Source of the DNA: Wyeomyia smithii
Lineage: Eukaryota > Arthropoda > Insecta > Diptera > Culicidae
Length of the DNA: 64,000 nt
Assembly (NCBI RefSeq): GCF_029784165.1
Contig: NC_073696.1
Location: 187,526,498-187,590,497 of the forward strand
Reading direction: 5' to 3'
Made by a program: the position numbers and the translations under genes. Positions 10,035 through 19,912 of the stretch are shown one piece after another (within the stretch, counting starts at the first letter, position 1; each line of letters opens with the position of its first letter). The notes beneath the pieces are model-generated. The model made no database searches, had not been told where the DNA came from, and saw nothing but the letters and a program-made list of their open reading frames with translations.

Positions 10035-12202
10035 GCCGTGGTTTCCGCAGTCCGAGCCGGCCGCCGTCCCGCCGTCGGAAGCGGTGGCCTCTCGCATACA
10101 AACGACTGATCTACTGGATTTCTAGGATCAGTCGTTTGTATGCGAGAGGCCGCCGCACAGTGGTCGGAAAAGGCAATTTGACGAACTTAATTCATTTGTG
10201 CTTAAGCGGTTGATGTTAGCCGAAGACAATGTTCAAAAGAATTGTTCACAAAAATATAACGGAAATGTTGATAAGAAAATTTTTTGATCATGGCCTACTA
10301 TCATAAAAATGAAAAATTTAACTTTTGATACAGCGAAGATACATGAATAGTTTCTTCAGTAAAGTTGTAGAACTTTTCAAAATATGAAACTTTGCTGAAG
10401 ATATTAAATTTCTATGAGGTCTATTTATTGAAATACAAAGCATTGTCGCTGTCAACCCCCTCGAATTTAGTTTTTCTAGCATAACTTTTTAAATATTGTT
10501 TTTTCAAGAACATAATGTTCTAGACAAATATGACCAACATAAAAACACAGGTTTCTTTCGAAGACAACATGTTGCTACAATCGCTCTGTACTAAGTTAGA
10601 GCGTTTTTTTTCAATAAATAATTTCCCAGTTTTAAATGCATATAGGGGAGAAAGAGGCAAACCGGTGCACATCATCAAATACTTTTTTTTAAGCTTAGAC
10701 CTTGTACTATAAGCTGGTTAAACTTTGTTACTTGACAATTCCTAAATGAATGAGCAGAGTGATGTTTTAGGTATGTATGTTTCTGAGGTTTTGTATACGA
10801 AAATGCACCAACTACCTGATTAATGAACGATAATTTGTGAATTTTTGAAACAGATAACTCGCAATACTTTCAAAATTAATGAGAACACTTCTTAGGTATA
10901 TTCGGTTGTTGATAGGTGCATCCATCAGTCATTCTTCGTGAGTAAAATGAACACATAACATATGGACTGTTAGCTGGCAAGTAAAACCAAGGATATATGG
11001 ACACCAAAAAATGATATTCATTCAATTCAATGTTGCGCTACAATACTACAGGTCATTTCATCTGGCCGGGAAATTAACGCATCAAAATTCAAACAATATT
11101 GTTTGGAAACTGCTCGTTTGTTGGTATGCTTGGTTTTACTTGCCATGTGTGAAAAATTTCATGAACTGTTACTAACGGTGATCTTATACGTCGTCTATTG
11201 GTTTCGGCCAGTTATTGCCGGCTTGCGGGTCAAACTGCAAAAGAAGCATCAAGAATTTTCAAAAGAGGCTAAGTTTATATTAATTTTCACAGAGAGTGAA
11301 AACGAGACAGATAAAGATAAAATAAATAATTAACAATAAACATTGCTGTTATGTGTTCATTGAACTCACGTCGAATGACTGATGGATGCACCTATCAACA
11401 ACTAAATATACCTAAGAAGTGTTCTTACTAATTTTGAAAGTATTGCGAGTTATCTGTTTCATAAATTCATAAATTATCATTCATTAATCAGGTAGATGGT
11501 GCATTTTTGTACACAAAACCTCAAAAACATACATACCTAAAACATCACTCTACTCATTCATTTATGAATTGTCAAGTATCAAAGTTTAACTAGCTTATAG
11601 TACAAGATCTAAGCTTTACAAAAAAATGTTTGGTAATGTGCACCGGTTTGCATCTTTCTCCCCTATATGCATTTAAAACTGGGAAATTATTTATTGAAAA
11701 AACGCTCTAACTTAGTAAAGAGCGATTGAAGCAACATGCTGTTTTCGAAAGAAACCTGTGTTTTTATGTTGGTCATATTTGTCTAGAACATTATGTTCTT
11801 GAAAAAACAATATTTAAAAAGTTATGCTAGAAAAACTAAATTCGAGGGGGTTGACAGCGACAATGCTTTGTATTTCAATAAGTAGACGTCATATAAATTT
11901 AATATTTTCGACAAAGTTTCATATTTTGAAAAGTTCTACAACTTTGCTGAAAAAACTATTCATGTATCTTCGCTGTATCAAAAGTTAAGTTTTTTATTTT
12001 TATGATAGTAGGCCATGACCAAAAAATTTTCTTATCAACATTTCCCTCATATTTTTGTAAACAGTTTTTTTGAACATTGTCTTAGGCTAACATCAACCGT
12101 TAAAGCACAAATGAATTAAGTTCGTCAAATTGCCTTTTCCGACCACTGTGCGCCGCTTCCGACGGCGGGTCGGCGGCCGGCTCGGACTGCGGAAACCACG
12201 GC
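10035..12202. mobile_element. 2.17-kb near-palindromic element with arms of about 0.86-0.93 kb
   Basis: The left arm (10,035-10,960) is matched in reverse complement by the right arm (11,347-12,202). Both ends begin GCCGTGGTTTCCGCAGTCCG and both inner ends carry ATGAACACATAACA. Arms stay alignable by eye across their whole length with scattered differences. The centre (10,961-11,346) holds a further inverted pair, GGCAAGTAAAACCAAG near 10,976 and its complement near 11,130. A 76-codon frame at 11,103-11,333 in the centre starts with TTG and has no recognisable domain. No clear target duplication is visible. Confidence 0.8.
10081..10156. repeat. Nested 76-base hairpin present in only one palindrome arm
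   Basis: GGCCTCTCGCATACAAACGA at 10,086 pairs exactly with its complement ending at 10,151; the perfect stem is 26 bp and extends to about 31 bp with one mismatch. The loop is about 14 bases. The right arm of the large palindrome goes straight from the CCGACGGCGGG block to CGCACAGTGGTCGG without it. Confidence 0.85.
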
Positions 12203-12483
12203 AGCTTTGTGCTTTCGAGACTAGTGTAAGTTATAGCTAACATCAAAAAATTAGTCTCCGTGACGCCGTGAAAGTTTTGACCTAAGCCAAACCAGTCTGC
12301 GCGTTTCAGATCTCATAATTTAGCTTGATTTGCACCTCCCGCTAAAACTGGTCATTGCTTACGATCAGTTATTAGGTCGGGTTACCAAATAATAATAAAT
12401 AATAAATGTAGAGTAGCAGCTTTGGTACCGTGACCAGGATTAGCATCAATTTGCAATCACTCACTTGGCTATCGTGAGTCAGG

Positions 12484-12640
12484 TTTTGCTTCCAATGATT
12501 CTGCCTTTCGTGCTCTTTAAAAATTCTGTCTCTCATATTTCCGTTTTTAATATTCTGCCTTGCGTGTACGGTCATAGAATTCTGCCTTTCATGATTCTGC
12601 CTTTCGTGCTTCTGCTTTTTGTGATTCTGTTTTCTGTGGG
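12484..12640 (-). repeat. GAAAGGCAGAATCAC-type short tandem array, right arm
   Basis: The plus strand reads repeated ATTCTGCCTTTCGTG-type units, the reverse complement of the array at 9,755-9,866. Copies are imperfect and irregularly spaced. Confidence 0.75.
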
Positions 12641-12769
12641 GAACCCAAATAGAGTATCTCTACAAGTGCTTCCTATATGACTTGTTCGAGTTCTGCCTTC
12701 TTGATGAAATACAGCCTAATGAGCATTCAAATAGCAAAACAGCGAAACCAAGCATGTTGTACGTATGTA

Positions 12770-12945
12770 CCGATACTCATTTTCAACATACCTCCTGCAG
12801 TGCTAAAATGTCGAACTTGCCAATCCGCAATAAGCCGGAACGAATACGAGTACATCCAAAAAATTAAGAGACTTGCATTTGCCTGATCCGAGTTTCGTTG
12901 CCTAGGTGTATGCCGATTGTTCCAGTCCGTATTAACAATATTTAT
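12770..12945 (-). pseudogene. RTE copy A leader and start of endonuclease
   Basis: The minus strand keeps the leader shared with the RTE at 17.6 kb and the first endonuclease helix-strand block GKFDILALQEVC, followed by a stop. It is the 5' part of the same insertion whose remainder resumes at 9,519. Confidence 0.75.
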
Positions 12946-12957
12946 AGAATTTTGCAA

Positions 12958-13265
12958 GTTAAGCTAGGTGTATCGTCTGCGTTCACTAACGAGTCTGGTG
13001 TACCACAGGGTAGTAACCTAGGACCGTATGCTGAGACCCTCTTCGATGCTGTTGAAGCAATTCCATCGTATTAACTATGGTTATTATGAACCTGTTACCT
13101 TTTGTGTGAGAACATTCACCAGTGTCGAGCATCTTTTTGAATTTGGTGTGCCTAGTCATATTTTCAAACACAGATTAACTAACTCTAGTTACTTTTAAAG
13201 GTTATCCTTTTTCATTAAGACTTTATGTCAGATGATACACTAAGAAATAAACAAACAAATAACAA
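12958..13265 (+). pseudogene. Internally deleted CR1-type reverse transcriptase scrap
   Basis: The plus strand shows VKLGVSSAFTNESGVPQGSN followed by LGP, the box B region of a CR1/Jockey-type reverse transcriptase. It then jumps by deletion to a C-terminal end (VRTFTSVEHLFEFGVPSHIF, stop near 13,198) typical of CR1 elements. An A-rich 3' tail with AAATAAACAAACAAATAAC closes the copy near 13,265. The catalytic FADD segment is absent. Confidence 0.65.
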
Positions 13266-13269
13266 TCGA

Positions 13270-13830
13270 CTACAAAGGTAACACTAACAGCTCATACATA
13301 ATGTAAGTACAGCGACAAGAGGTCGTCAACAATAGTGTCGTTTGCAATGCAATGTAATGATGAATGTTGGAATATTGTAGTAATGTAGTAATGTAGAAAG
13401 TTCATTTGCCGGACCCTGTATATTACAGAATCACGAATTTGTCCTAAATATAATGCAACTTATTCAACTGAAACCAACATATATTCGATGCCAAAACCAC
13501 TACACTTTCAACATATTTAGACGGCATCCATAGAATACGGCACACAACTTTTGATCAATACAAGAACGGCAAAACGACAAAAAAAAATCTTCGTTTTTTT
13601 CTATCTCACTACATCAATTCAATTAATTCCTCTGAAAAAAAAATAACCCAAACTAGGAACAAGACACTACTGATATATTGCGAAGTATTTCCAATATTCG
13701 ATATTACAAAGTATTAATCGTTGCATTTTCAGGCACCCGTCTACCTATATCACAACTCCTTAACAGCACATTATTGTCGGAGTCTATCGGAATGAAATGA
13801 ATGTGACAGATAAACGTTAAAAATCAGAAT
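13270..13830. other. Unassigned AT-rich DNA
   Basis: No coding pattern, element ends or repeat partners were noticed. Confidence 0.5.
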
Positions 13831-13834
13831 ATAT

Positions 13835-14130
13835 TCACCAATATCGTATAATATTTCCCAAATATTTCTCTTGACAATAAAGTTGTCTAGCCCCTAGACT
13901 CCAACCTTTCCTAGTTCCTCGGATTTCGAAGATAGTCCCTGAATGCAACGCAATCAAATATTCTCTAGTATCCTCAGATGCGTCAAATGATATTTGTTTC
14001 ATATCCACGTCATTTTTAACCTTCTTTTGGGGCTCGGCAGATTCATCTGGGAAAATCAAAACTTCCTGCGTCTTGTAGCAACCGTTCCTGACGAACTTTC
14101 TTTGCTGTCTGTGTGCTTTTTGTGTTTAGT
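13835..14130 (-). other. Open frame with protein-like composition, unrecognised
   Basis: A minus-strand frame stays open for about 95 codons and ends in a stop at 13,835. It contains a charged stretch (EPQKKVKNDVDMKQISFDAS) followed by mixed hydrophobic sequence. The upstream side of the frame is also open without an ATG, as an internal or terminal exon would be. No domain is recognised. It may be a host exon, an old transposon piece or chance. Confidence 0.2.
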
Positions 14131-14639
14131 CAACATTACCTTCGGTATAATTCTACAGGCGTCGATTGCGATGAAAAGTATTGAAGTTGGTCTCTGAAAG
14201 CGCCCCGTAGCCCGTCAGGGGTTTGTAAAACTGGCATTGGTGGTGGCTAGAATCTCTTCGGCAGGAAGGTTAATAAAAAAGGTTGCAACTTAAAAAGAAG
14301 GTAAACCAAACAATTCAAACCTTTACCATGCGTCGTCACATAATTCTATACGCTCCTGCTATATACGTGGCGTGCTTCATGGATGGCCCCTTACAAGCCC
14401 TCAATATTGAAGGGGACTCAAACTTTTGTGTGTATTTTGGGCTTTAGCAAAACATACTTCACAACAGAATAGATAACTTGAAATAGTTTAACAATGTGTT
14501 GAATTCAAATGTGATATGCAATAAACACAAATCAGACATCGCAAGTTTCTACTCTCAGGACAAACCAATCAAATAACGCTTCAACTGCCCCAGTATGGCA
14601 GCTTTCACTGTCAAGGAGTTATTCTCAGTTGGTTTGAGC

Positions 14640-15094
14640 TAAATATAATTTATTTGACATTATTAAAAGTAACCCTTTTCAGGAGCGACATGCCATGCTG
14701 GGGTACAACGGTCTGGTCGAAAATAGCCAGCAACGGATTAGTTCTGACGCTGTCAAAGACGAAAAGGTACGAAATTAGCATTCGGTCAATTTGGCTTCTC
14801 TGCAACTTTTGAGTTGCTTTCACATTGGTTGGTGTTTTCGAGTCTACCTGCCAGCCTCCAGAAGAGACCTTTAAGTGCATGCATGATATCAAGGAGAATA
14901 TTTGTTTGCATTAACCTGAGCTGAGACGATAGCTCTAGTCTAGGTAATTCATTAAATAAAGAAACAACCTTCACACTGTACTGAACAAAATGATAGAATG
15001 CCCTAGCTGCTAGTGGAACTAAAATCATTTTAAACAACCTGATTTCAGCTAATCCCAAAACACATCTAATCCACACGCCCAATATAGCCCGCAC
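14640..15094 (-). other. Overlapping minus-strand open frames, unrecognised
   Basis: Two overlapping frames of 102 and 80 codons share this stretch; a frame change near 14,850 could join them. The text is hydrophobic then basic, and no family is recognised. The surrounding 14.1-16.8 kb otherwise shows no element. Confidence 0.15.
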
Positions 15095-15299
15095 GGAACA
15101 AAATAAACATGTTTCGATAGAGTTGATGGAAGCGCAAAGTACTTAAACCATAATTTCCCCAAAATGATTGCCCATGGCAGGTGTCGCAGAAAGCATCACT
15201 CTTCCCTATCAAACTGTTAATCCACTGCCCAGCTTGGCTCTACCGTGCGGATAGCTGTTATATTGTGAGACAACTTGCGAACCAAAGTGAAATAAATTA

Positions 15300-15660
15300 T
15301 GATTTTCAATTTGCATAAATTAGACGTGCCCACCTGAGACCGTCCAATCTTACCCGACACGACAGTGGGTCCAACGAATCAGCAGAACGAACCGAACGAT
15401 TGGCTGCCGCGCGTTTTGGTGTAAATGTACGTACTAACACCACACCGGCTAGATGAGTTTTTCTTCGGTGAAAAGCGGCACCAATAGCGGCTAGGAAAAT
15501 CTTCGACGAAAGCAAGGAAACTTTTCTTATACAGCAACAGCAGCGTAGAAGCCGGTCGGCATACTCAATAGAGTGGTGTGCAGGCAGACAGTGGAATCAC
15601 GTTCGCGCGTCGCGTCTGAAAATTGCACATTATCAGAAGCTAGTCACGACGCAGAATACA
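15300..15660. other. GC-richer island in AT-rich surroundings
   Basis: Compared with its flanks this stretch has more CG dinucleotides and no A/T runs (for example CGTTCGCGCGTCGCGTCTGA near 15,600). It shows no open frame of note. Such islands in mosquito DNA can be a non-coding first exon with its promoter, but I see no TATA box or start that would prove it. Confidence 0.2.
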
Positions 15661-15699
15661 GCCGAGAATGGGAAAGGTGTGCTCGGAATTGAAAAAGTT

Positions 15700-16780
15700 T
15701 TGCTTTATACATTAAGCAACGGGCGTAAATGAAGTGACAACGTTTGGTAGTCTCTCCAAGCCAGAACGAGATTGACATATTGGGACGACATATTCTACCG
15801 CGCTTATCAAGATTTGTGCAGTTAAGCCTGTGAAAGGTGTGAAATATCATAGAAAAAAAAACTTTCTTGTGCAATGATGTGAGTGAATTTTAAGTTCAAA
15901 ATATATGTATCCTAGTTACTCAGCTGATAACAGTATTTACCTGTCCTAAAATAGCACACGAAAGAATATCGCTCGACAGTGTCGTGCCGCTTTCGGTTAC
16001 TTTATCTAGAATATTGATTACTGAAAATAAAACTTTGATTCGGCTGAGTGCGAGTTTCTATCGAAGAAAACCCACAACCCTTTTTCGTACTCTAAATGCT
16101 TTTCGAGCAGTAATGCATGAGATGTGGGAAGTCTCAGCGTGACATGTTAAGAGCACTTATAAAGTAAGCCATTCTTCACAACTCGTCTAAATATTGTTAT
16201 ATTATTGCGATTACTATAGTTACAACGACAACAGAGACAAGCAATTTTGGATACGACAAAAAACACTCTTCTAAAGCTTACGAACAGCTCAGAAACTAGA
16301 AACACGTTATTTTAGCAATAGTTACCTAAATGATTGATGTTGCAGAGAATGGGTAACTCTACAAGTGTCCCATACATCACTTATTCATACCGCTCATGCA
16401 AGAGGGTAGCAGTGAAAACGGTAAAGTGGCAAAAATGGACGAAAGAAGTCTGCCAACAGCCATGCCGCCATAGAATATTTGTGAAGACAATTGGAAAGTA
16501 TAAATTGTAAAACTTGGGCGTTCAAATAATTATGTTCTATGTTTTTATTATGACTACAATTATAATTGAAACATTCTCACAAAATGTTTAACTGATTAAG
16601 AATACAAAATGTAACATCGTTCAATTTACTGTCGTATGAAATAAGTTTTAATATCTGTAGAACAAGGCACCGTTTTTTATTGTATGTACTATCTATCATA
16701 ATGTAGTTTCATACTTATAAAAAAGTTTCGATTGGAAACATAATATGATAAGAATCACATTCACTGATTTTTCGTTTGAA
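15700..16780. other. Unassigned AT-rich DNA
   Basis: No gene, element ends or shared repeat were seen. Confidence 0.5.
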
Positions 16781-16798
16781 ATTAGGGTTTTATTTTTT

Positions 16799-16889
16799 TT
16801 TCTTCATCTATAATTTATTTGACACAGCACAAATACAATTCAATGTTTAACGGCGCCAGTTATATCTGGTAGCTTACTTTCTAAAGCAT
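16799..16889 (-). mobile_element. 3' end of an I-type (MosquI-like) element
   Basis: This short block matches the 3' UTR of the full I element at 47,340-47,430, sharing CACAAATACAATT.AATGTTTAACGGCGCCA, and is preceded by the T run that is the poly(A) tail on the minus strand. AGGGTTTTATTTTTT occurs just outside the tail (16,784-16,798) and again at 17,317-17,331 beyond the neighbouring MITE, which looks like a target duplication bracketing both pieces. Confidence 0.7.
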
Positions 16890-16896
16890 AGTTAAC

Positions 16897-17302
16897 AGTT
16901 CCAAGCGAAGTGAAAAATTTGACAAGTGAAAAAGCGTAAATTTTCGCTTGCGAAATCTGTCGTGAAAACCCGTTTGTGGAACACGCAGGTATTTCACCAG
17001 CCTGCAGTTTACAGTTTAAGTGAAGCGAAATTTACAAGTTTACACTCCGAGCGAAATGAAAATTGGCTGCAACTGACAGAATATGAACGCACGCAAGTTT
17101 TCGCTTGCTGCTGCTTTTTTCACTACCGTTTGCATGCGTGAAGAAAGTAAACCCCAATGAAAAAGATGAGATCCACATCCTTCGATTTCGCTGGATCAAA
17201 TTTGTTTACAGTTCCAAGCGCAGTGAAATGTTTGCAGGTTGCATTTTTCACGAGCGTGAAAAAATGAACATTTTGTATGCGATTTTCACTTCGCTTGGAA
17301 CT
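16897..17302. mobile_element. 406-bp MITE with AGTTCCAAGCGAAGTGAAAA ends
   Basis: The two ends are perfect 20-base inverted repeats (AGTTCCAAGCGAAGTGAAAA). The end motif also recurs inside near 17,210. A partial copy of the same family is at about 56,890-57,005, sharing ACAGGTATTTCACC and TGCAGTTTACAGTT. No coding capacity is evident and I could not fix a target duplication. Confidence 0.7.
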
Positions 17303-17639
17303 CTAAATAGGGCTTAAGGGTTTTATTTTTTGTTGAATACATTTTTAGTCGCCAGCAAAGCCGTATCCGCGACATGAGTGTGGTCCAAAGCATAATGCCC
17401 AGCAACTCCTATCCCTACCTCCATGTGGTACCGACTGGGATACGAGCAACCAAGGGAAGATCGGTGAACCGGTGGGAACTTGGTCATATGCTGACAGGCA
17501 TCTCGCCAAGATGGCAGCCCCGTCGCGAGACTAGGTATCCGCAGCCCTGTAAGGCAGTATGCCGAAACATTAAAATACTACGAACAATCAAGAATTGAAT
17601 ACGGACCGGAACAATTGGCAAAGACCTAGGCGACGAAAT

Positions 17640-18930
17640 AAGGACGACAATTGGAAGCTCGGTACATGGAACTGTAGATCGCTGAACGTCCCGGGTGGCG
17701 ACCAGATTCTTCTGGATTAGCTAGAACTCCGCCACTTCGATATCGTTGCGCTCCAGGAGCTTTGCCGGAAAGGAGAGACGGTACGGAGGATTTGTGGCCG
17801 CAGGGCACAGTACTACCAGAGCGGCGGCACAACCAATGAGCTGGGTACCGGCTTTGTAGTGCTGCGCAGTATGCAGAGTCGTGTGATCAAGTGGCAGGCG
17901 ATCAGCGACAGGTCGTGTTTGTTGAGAATAAAAGGCCGGTTCTACAACTACACTATCCTCAATGTGCACTGCCTTCACGAAGGAATACCCGATGTAGAGA
18001 AAGAAGAGTTCTACGCACAGCTGGAGAAACTCTACGATAGCTGCTTGCGTAGAGACATCAAGATCGTCATCGGGGACATTAACGCGCAGATCGGTAGGGA
18101 AGAAATGTACAAGCCGGTGATCGGCCCGCACAGCCTGCACACCGTGACGAACGACAACGGCCAGCGATGCGTAAACTTCGCAGCTTCCCGAGGACTGGTA
18201 GTCCGAAGTACCTCCTTTCCCCGTAAGGACATCCACAAAACCACCTGGAGATCACCTGACTAACGTACAACAAATCAAATTGACCATGCTCTCATCGACG
18301 GCCGGTTCTTCTCAGACATGACAAACGTACGGATCTATCGCGGTGCGGATATTGGCTCGGACCACTACCTAGTTGCGGTATCATTGTGCTCAAAACTGTC
18401 GACCGTATACCACACGCGACACCGCCGAACCCCGCGGCTCAACATTAAGCAGCTCCGGAACTTCCAGGCTGCGGAGAAATACGCGCAACAGCTTGAAGCG
18501 GTGCTACCCACGGCGAAGGGGCTGGGCGCATTGCCTCTCAAAGACGGCTGGTGCAGCATTCGCACAGCTATCGGGGAGACCGCAACGGCGACACCAGGAG
18601 TGGAAGCATTGTGTGGCAGATACGACTGGTATAACGGGTAATGCGGAGCAGTGAATGAGAAGAACCGGACCTGGGCGATATACCTGGGCAGGTCAATGAG
18701 AGAGAACAAGGCCAATTACAAAAGGGCACGGAACGACATGACCACGATTCGAAGACGAAAGAAGCTCTAGCAAGAGGATCGTGAACACGAGGAGCTGGAG
18801 CAGCTGTACCGTGCCAGTGAAACGCGGAAGTTCTATGAAAAGGTAAACCAGTCCCGCAGAGGCTATGTGCCACAAGCCGACATGTGCAACGACGCGGATG
18901 GGACCCTTCTCACGGATGCCAGCGAGGTGG
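17640..18930 (+). pseudogene. RTE copy B endonuclease and linker
   Basis: The apurinic-type endonuclease is nearly continuous. LGTWNCRSLNVPGGDQ opens it near 17,655; a stop interrupts at about 17,718. HFDIVALQELCRKGE and TGFVVLRSMQ follow, then IVIGDINAQIGREEMYKPVI near 18,065 with catalytic aspartate and asparagine. The end reads QIDHALIDGRFFSD and GSDHYLVA, keeping the SDH motif near 18,357. Linker sequence rich in arginine and glutamate continues to the MITE insertion at 18,937. Family role: nicks the target for target-primed reverse transcription. One stop after the RSPD block at 18,261 and later frame changes make the copy inactive. Confidence 0.85.
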
Positions 18931-18936
18931 TCGACA

Positions 18937-19912
18937 CCCAAGCAGCACCTGCAACATATTTTGAAATGATACTAATCAATGTTTGTTGTTTTAAAACTTT
19001 TTAACGCTGCAAGAAACTTTTCCAGTTGTACTAATGAAATTTAGAAGAATTGAGTAACATTATGTTATTTGTATGTTGCACTCTCGTTATTCATCACTAG
19101 TTACTGCTCAGTAGTGTTTTGCAACCTGGTTTCATCTGCATATTTCTAGATTCTTTTAAATAACGATAATGTCACATGATGTGACATACGGTTGTTCCAC
19201 AGTTATTTTATTTCAAGGAATGCAACCGAGCAATTACAAAGGCTAGTAACATCGCTTTATGCCATATTTTTGCTAAAACTATCACACAGCAAATGGCCAT
19301 CTTGAATGTAACTGTATAATACATAGTTATTGTTCGAAATATGGTTTCGGATGTTGAATTTCGCTCTAATAACAATACACTAACACTAAACATGAGTATC
19401 CGTGCTACCCTTGCCCCAACACATTTTTCACATTTTGGCATTTAATAAACACTACCCTTGCCCCAAAACATTTTTCACAATTTGGCGTATATTTTATAAC
19501 ACTTCACAAGAGGCGCGTGAATAAATACGAAGTAAAAATATTTGTTGCACGATAAACTTTTGATCGCAAGTGAAATTACGAAGAATAAGTGCAGAAAAAT
19601 TTCAATTCATTTGAAAGGTGCAGGTTTTCTATAATATTATAAGGTATCTGCTACTTCGCGAAACACCGAAGAGCAATGAGAGTGAGTGTGAACGAAGTTT
19701 AATTTTACTGCTCCTCTCTTCACAATAATGCAACAGCTGTCAATGCTGCTGGTGATTTCTAATAAGAATGTTAGTTGCATATAGGCTCTTCCTCTTGCGC
19801 TTTTTCAGTTACTTACAAGTTGATTAAAATTAACGGATGCAATTCTTCATAATTTTTGAATGCTGCATTGACTGTTGCGTTAACTTTATTGCAACAATGT
19901 GTGCTGCTTGGG
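18937..19912. mobile_element. 976-bp MITE inserted in RTE copy B
   Basis: The ends are inverted repeats starting CCCAAGCAGCAC (left) and GCTTGGG with the complement of the same motif (right). The RTE frame reads EVVD before it and WKEYFDEHLNG after it, so the host sequence is known. Removing the insert together with one CA restores the frame, so the duplication is CA (18,935-18,936 and 19,913-19,914). Inside, CTACCCTTGCCCCAACACAT and a near copy lie in tandem near 19,405-19,480. It has no coding capacity. Confidence 0.75.

Larger units (their letters stand above)
9520..12756. mobile_element. 3.2-kb foldback-type element inserted in RTE copy A
   Basis: Outer inverted repeats lie at 9,520-9,618 (plus, beginning CATGCTTGGTTTCCATCTTT) and 12,652-12,756 (minus, beginning CATGCTTGGTTTCGCTGTTT). 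They interrupt the RTE endonuclease frame. GTACGT occurs at 9,514-9,519 and 12,759-12,764, a candidate 6-bp target duplication with a ragged right end. Inside each arm is an array of GGCAGAAT-type repeats in opposite orientation (9,755-9,866 and 12,484-12,640). In the middle is a 2.17-kb palindrome. No transposase is readable. Either one large foldback or a smaller element with a second insertion would explain this. Confidence 0.7.
6915..12950 (-). mobile_element. RTE-clade retrotransposon copy A, split by a foldback insertion
   Basis: This minus-strand RTE (JAM1-type) copy has its 5' region at 12,950-12,765 and the rest at about 9,519-6,915. The 5' block carries the same leader as the RTE copy at 17.6 kb (AATACGGAC.GGAACAAT) and the endonuclease start GKFDILALQEVC. 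The frame resumes beyond the insertion with HELGTAFIVMGKMQKRVIGW. The 3' end near 6,915 finishes in a short GTAAGTGAGTAAG-type tail, like the other RTE copies here. It belongs to the same subfamily as the copy at 62.3 kb (shared QPKNN and NNCSREIRRR). Confidence 0.85.

Noticed and set aside
11103..11333. 76-codon frame at the palindrome centre as the element's protein
   Set aside because: It starts with TTG, has no domain and overlaps an inner inverted repeat; too weak to call.
15300..15660. Host gene promoter and first exon
   Set aside because: GC-richer composition alone is not enough; no start codon, TATA box or open frame supports it.
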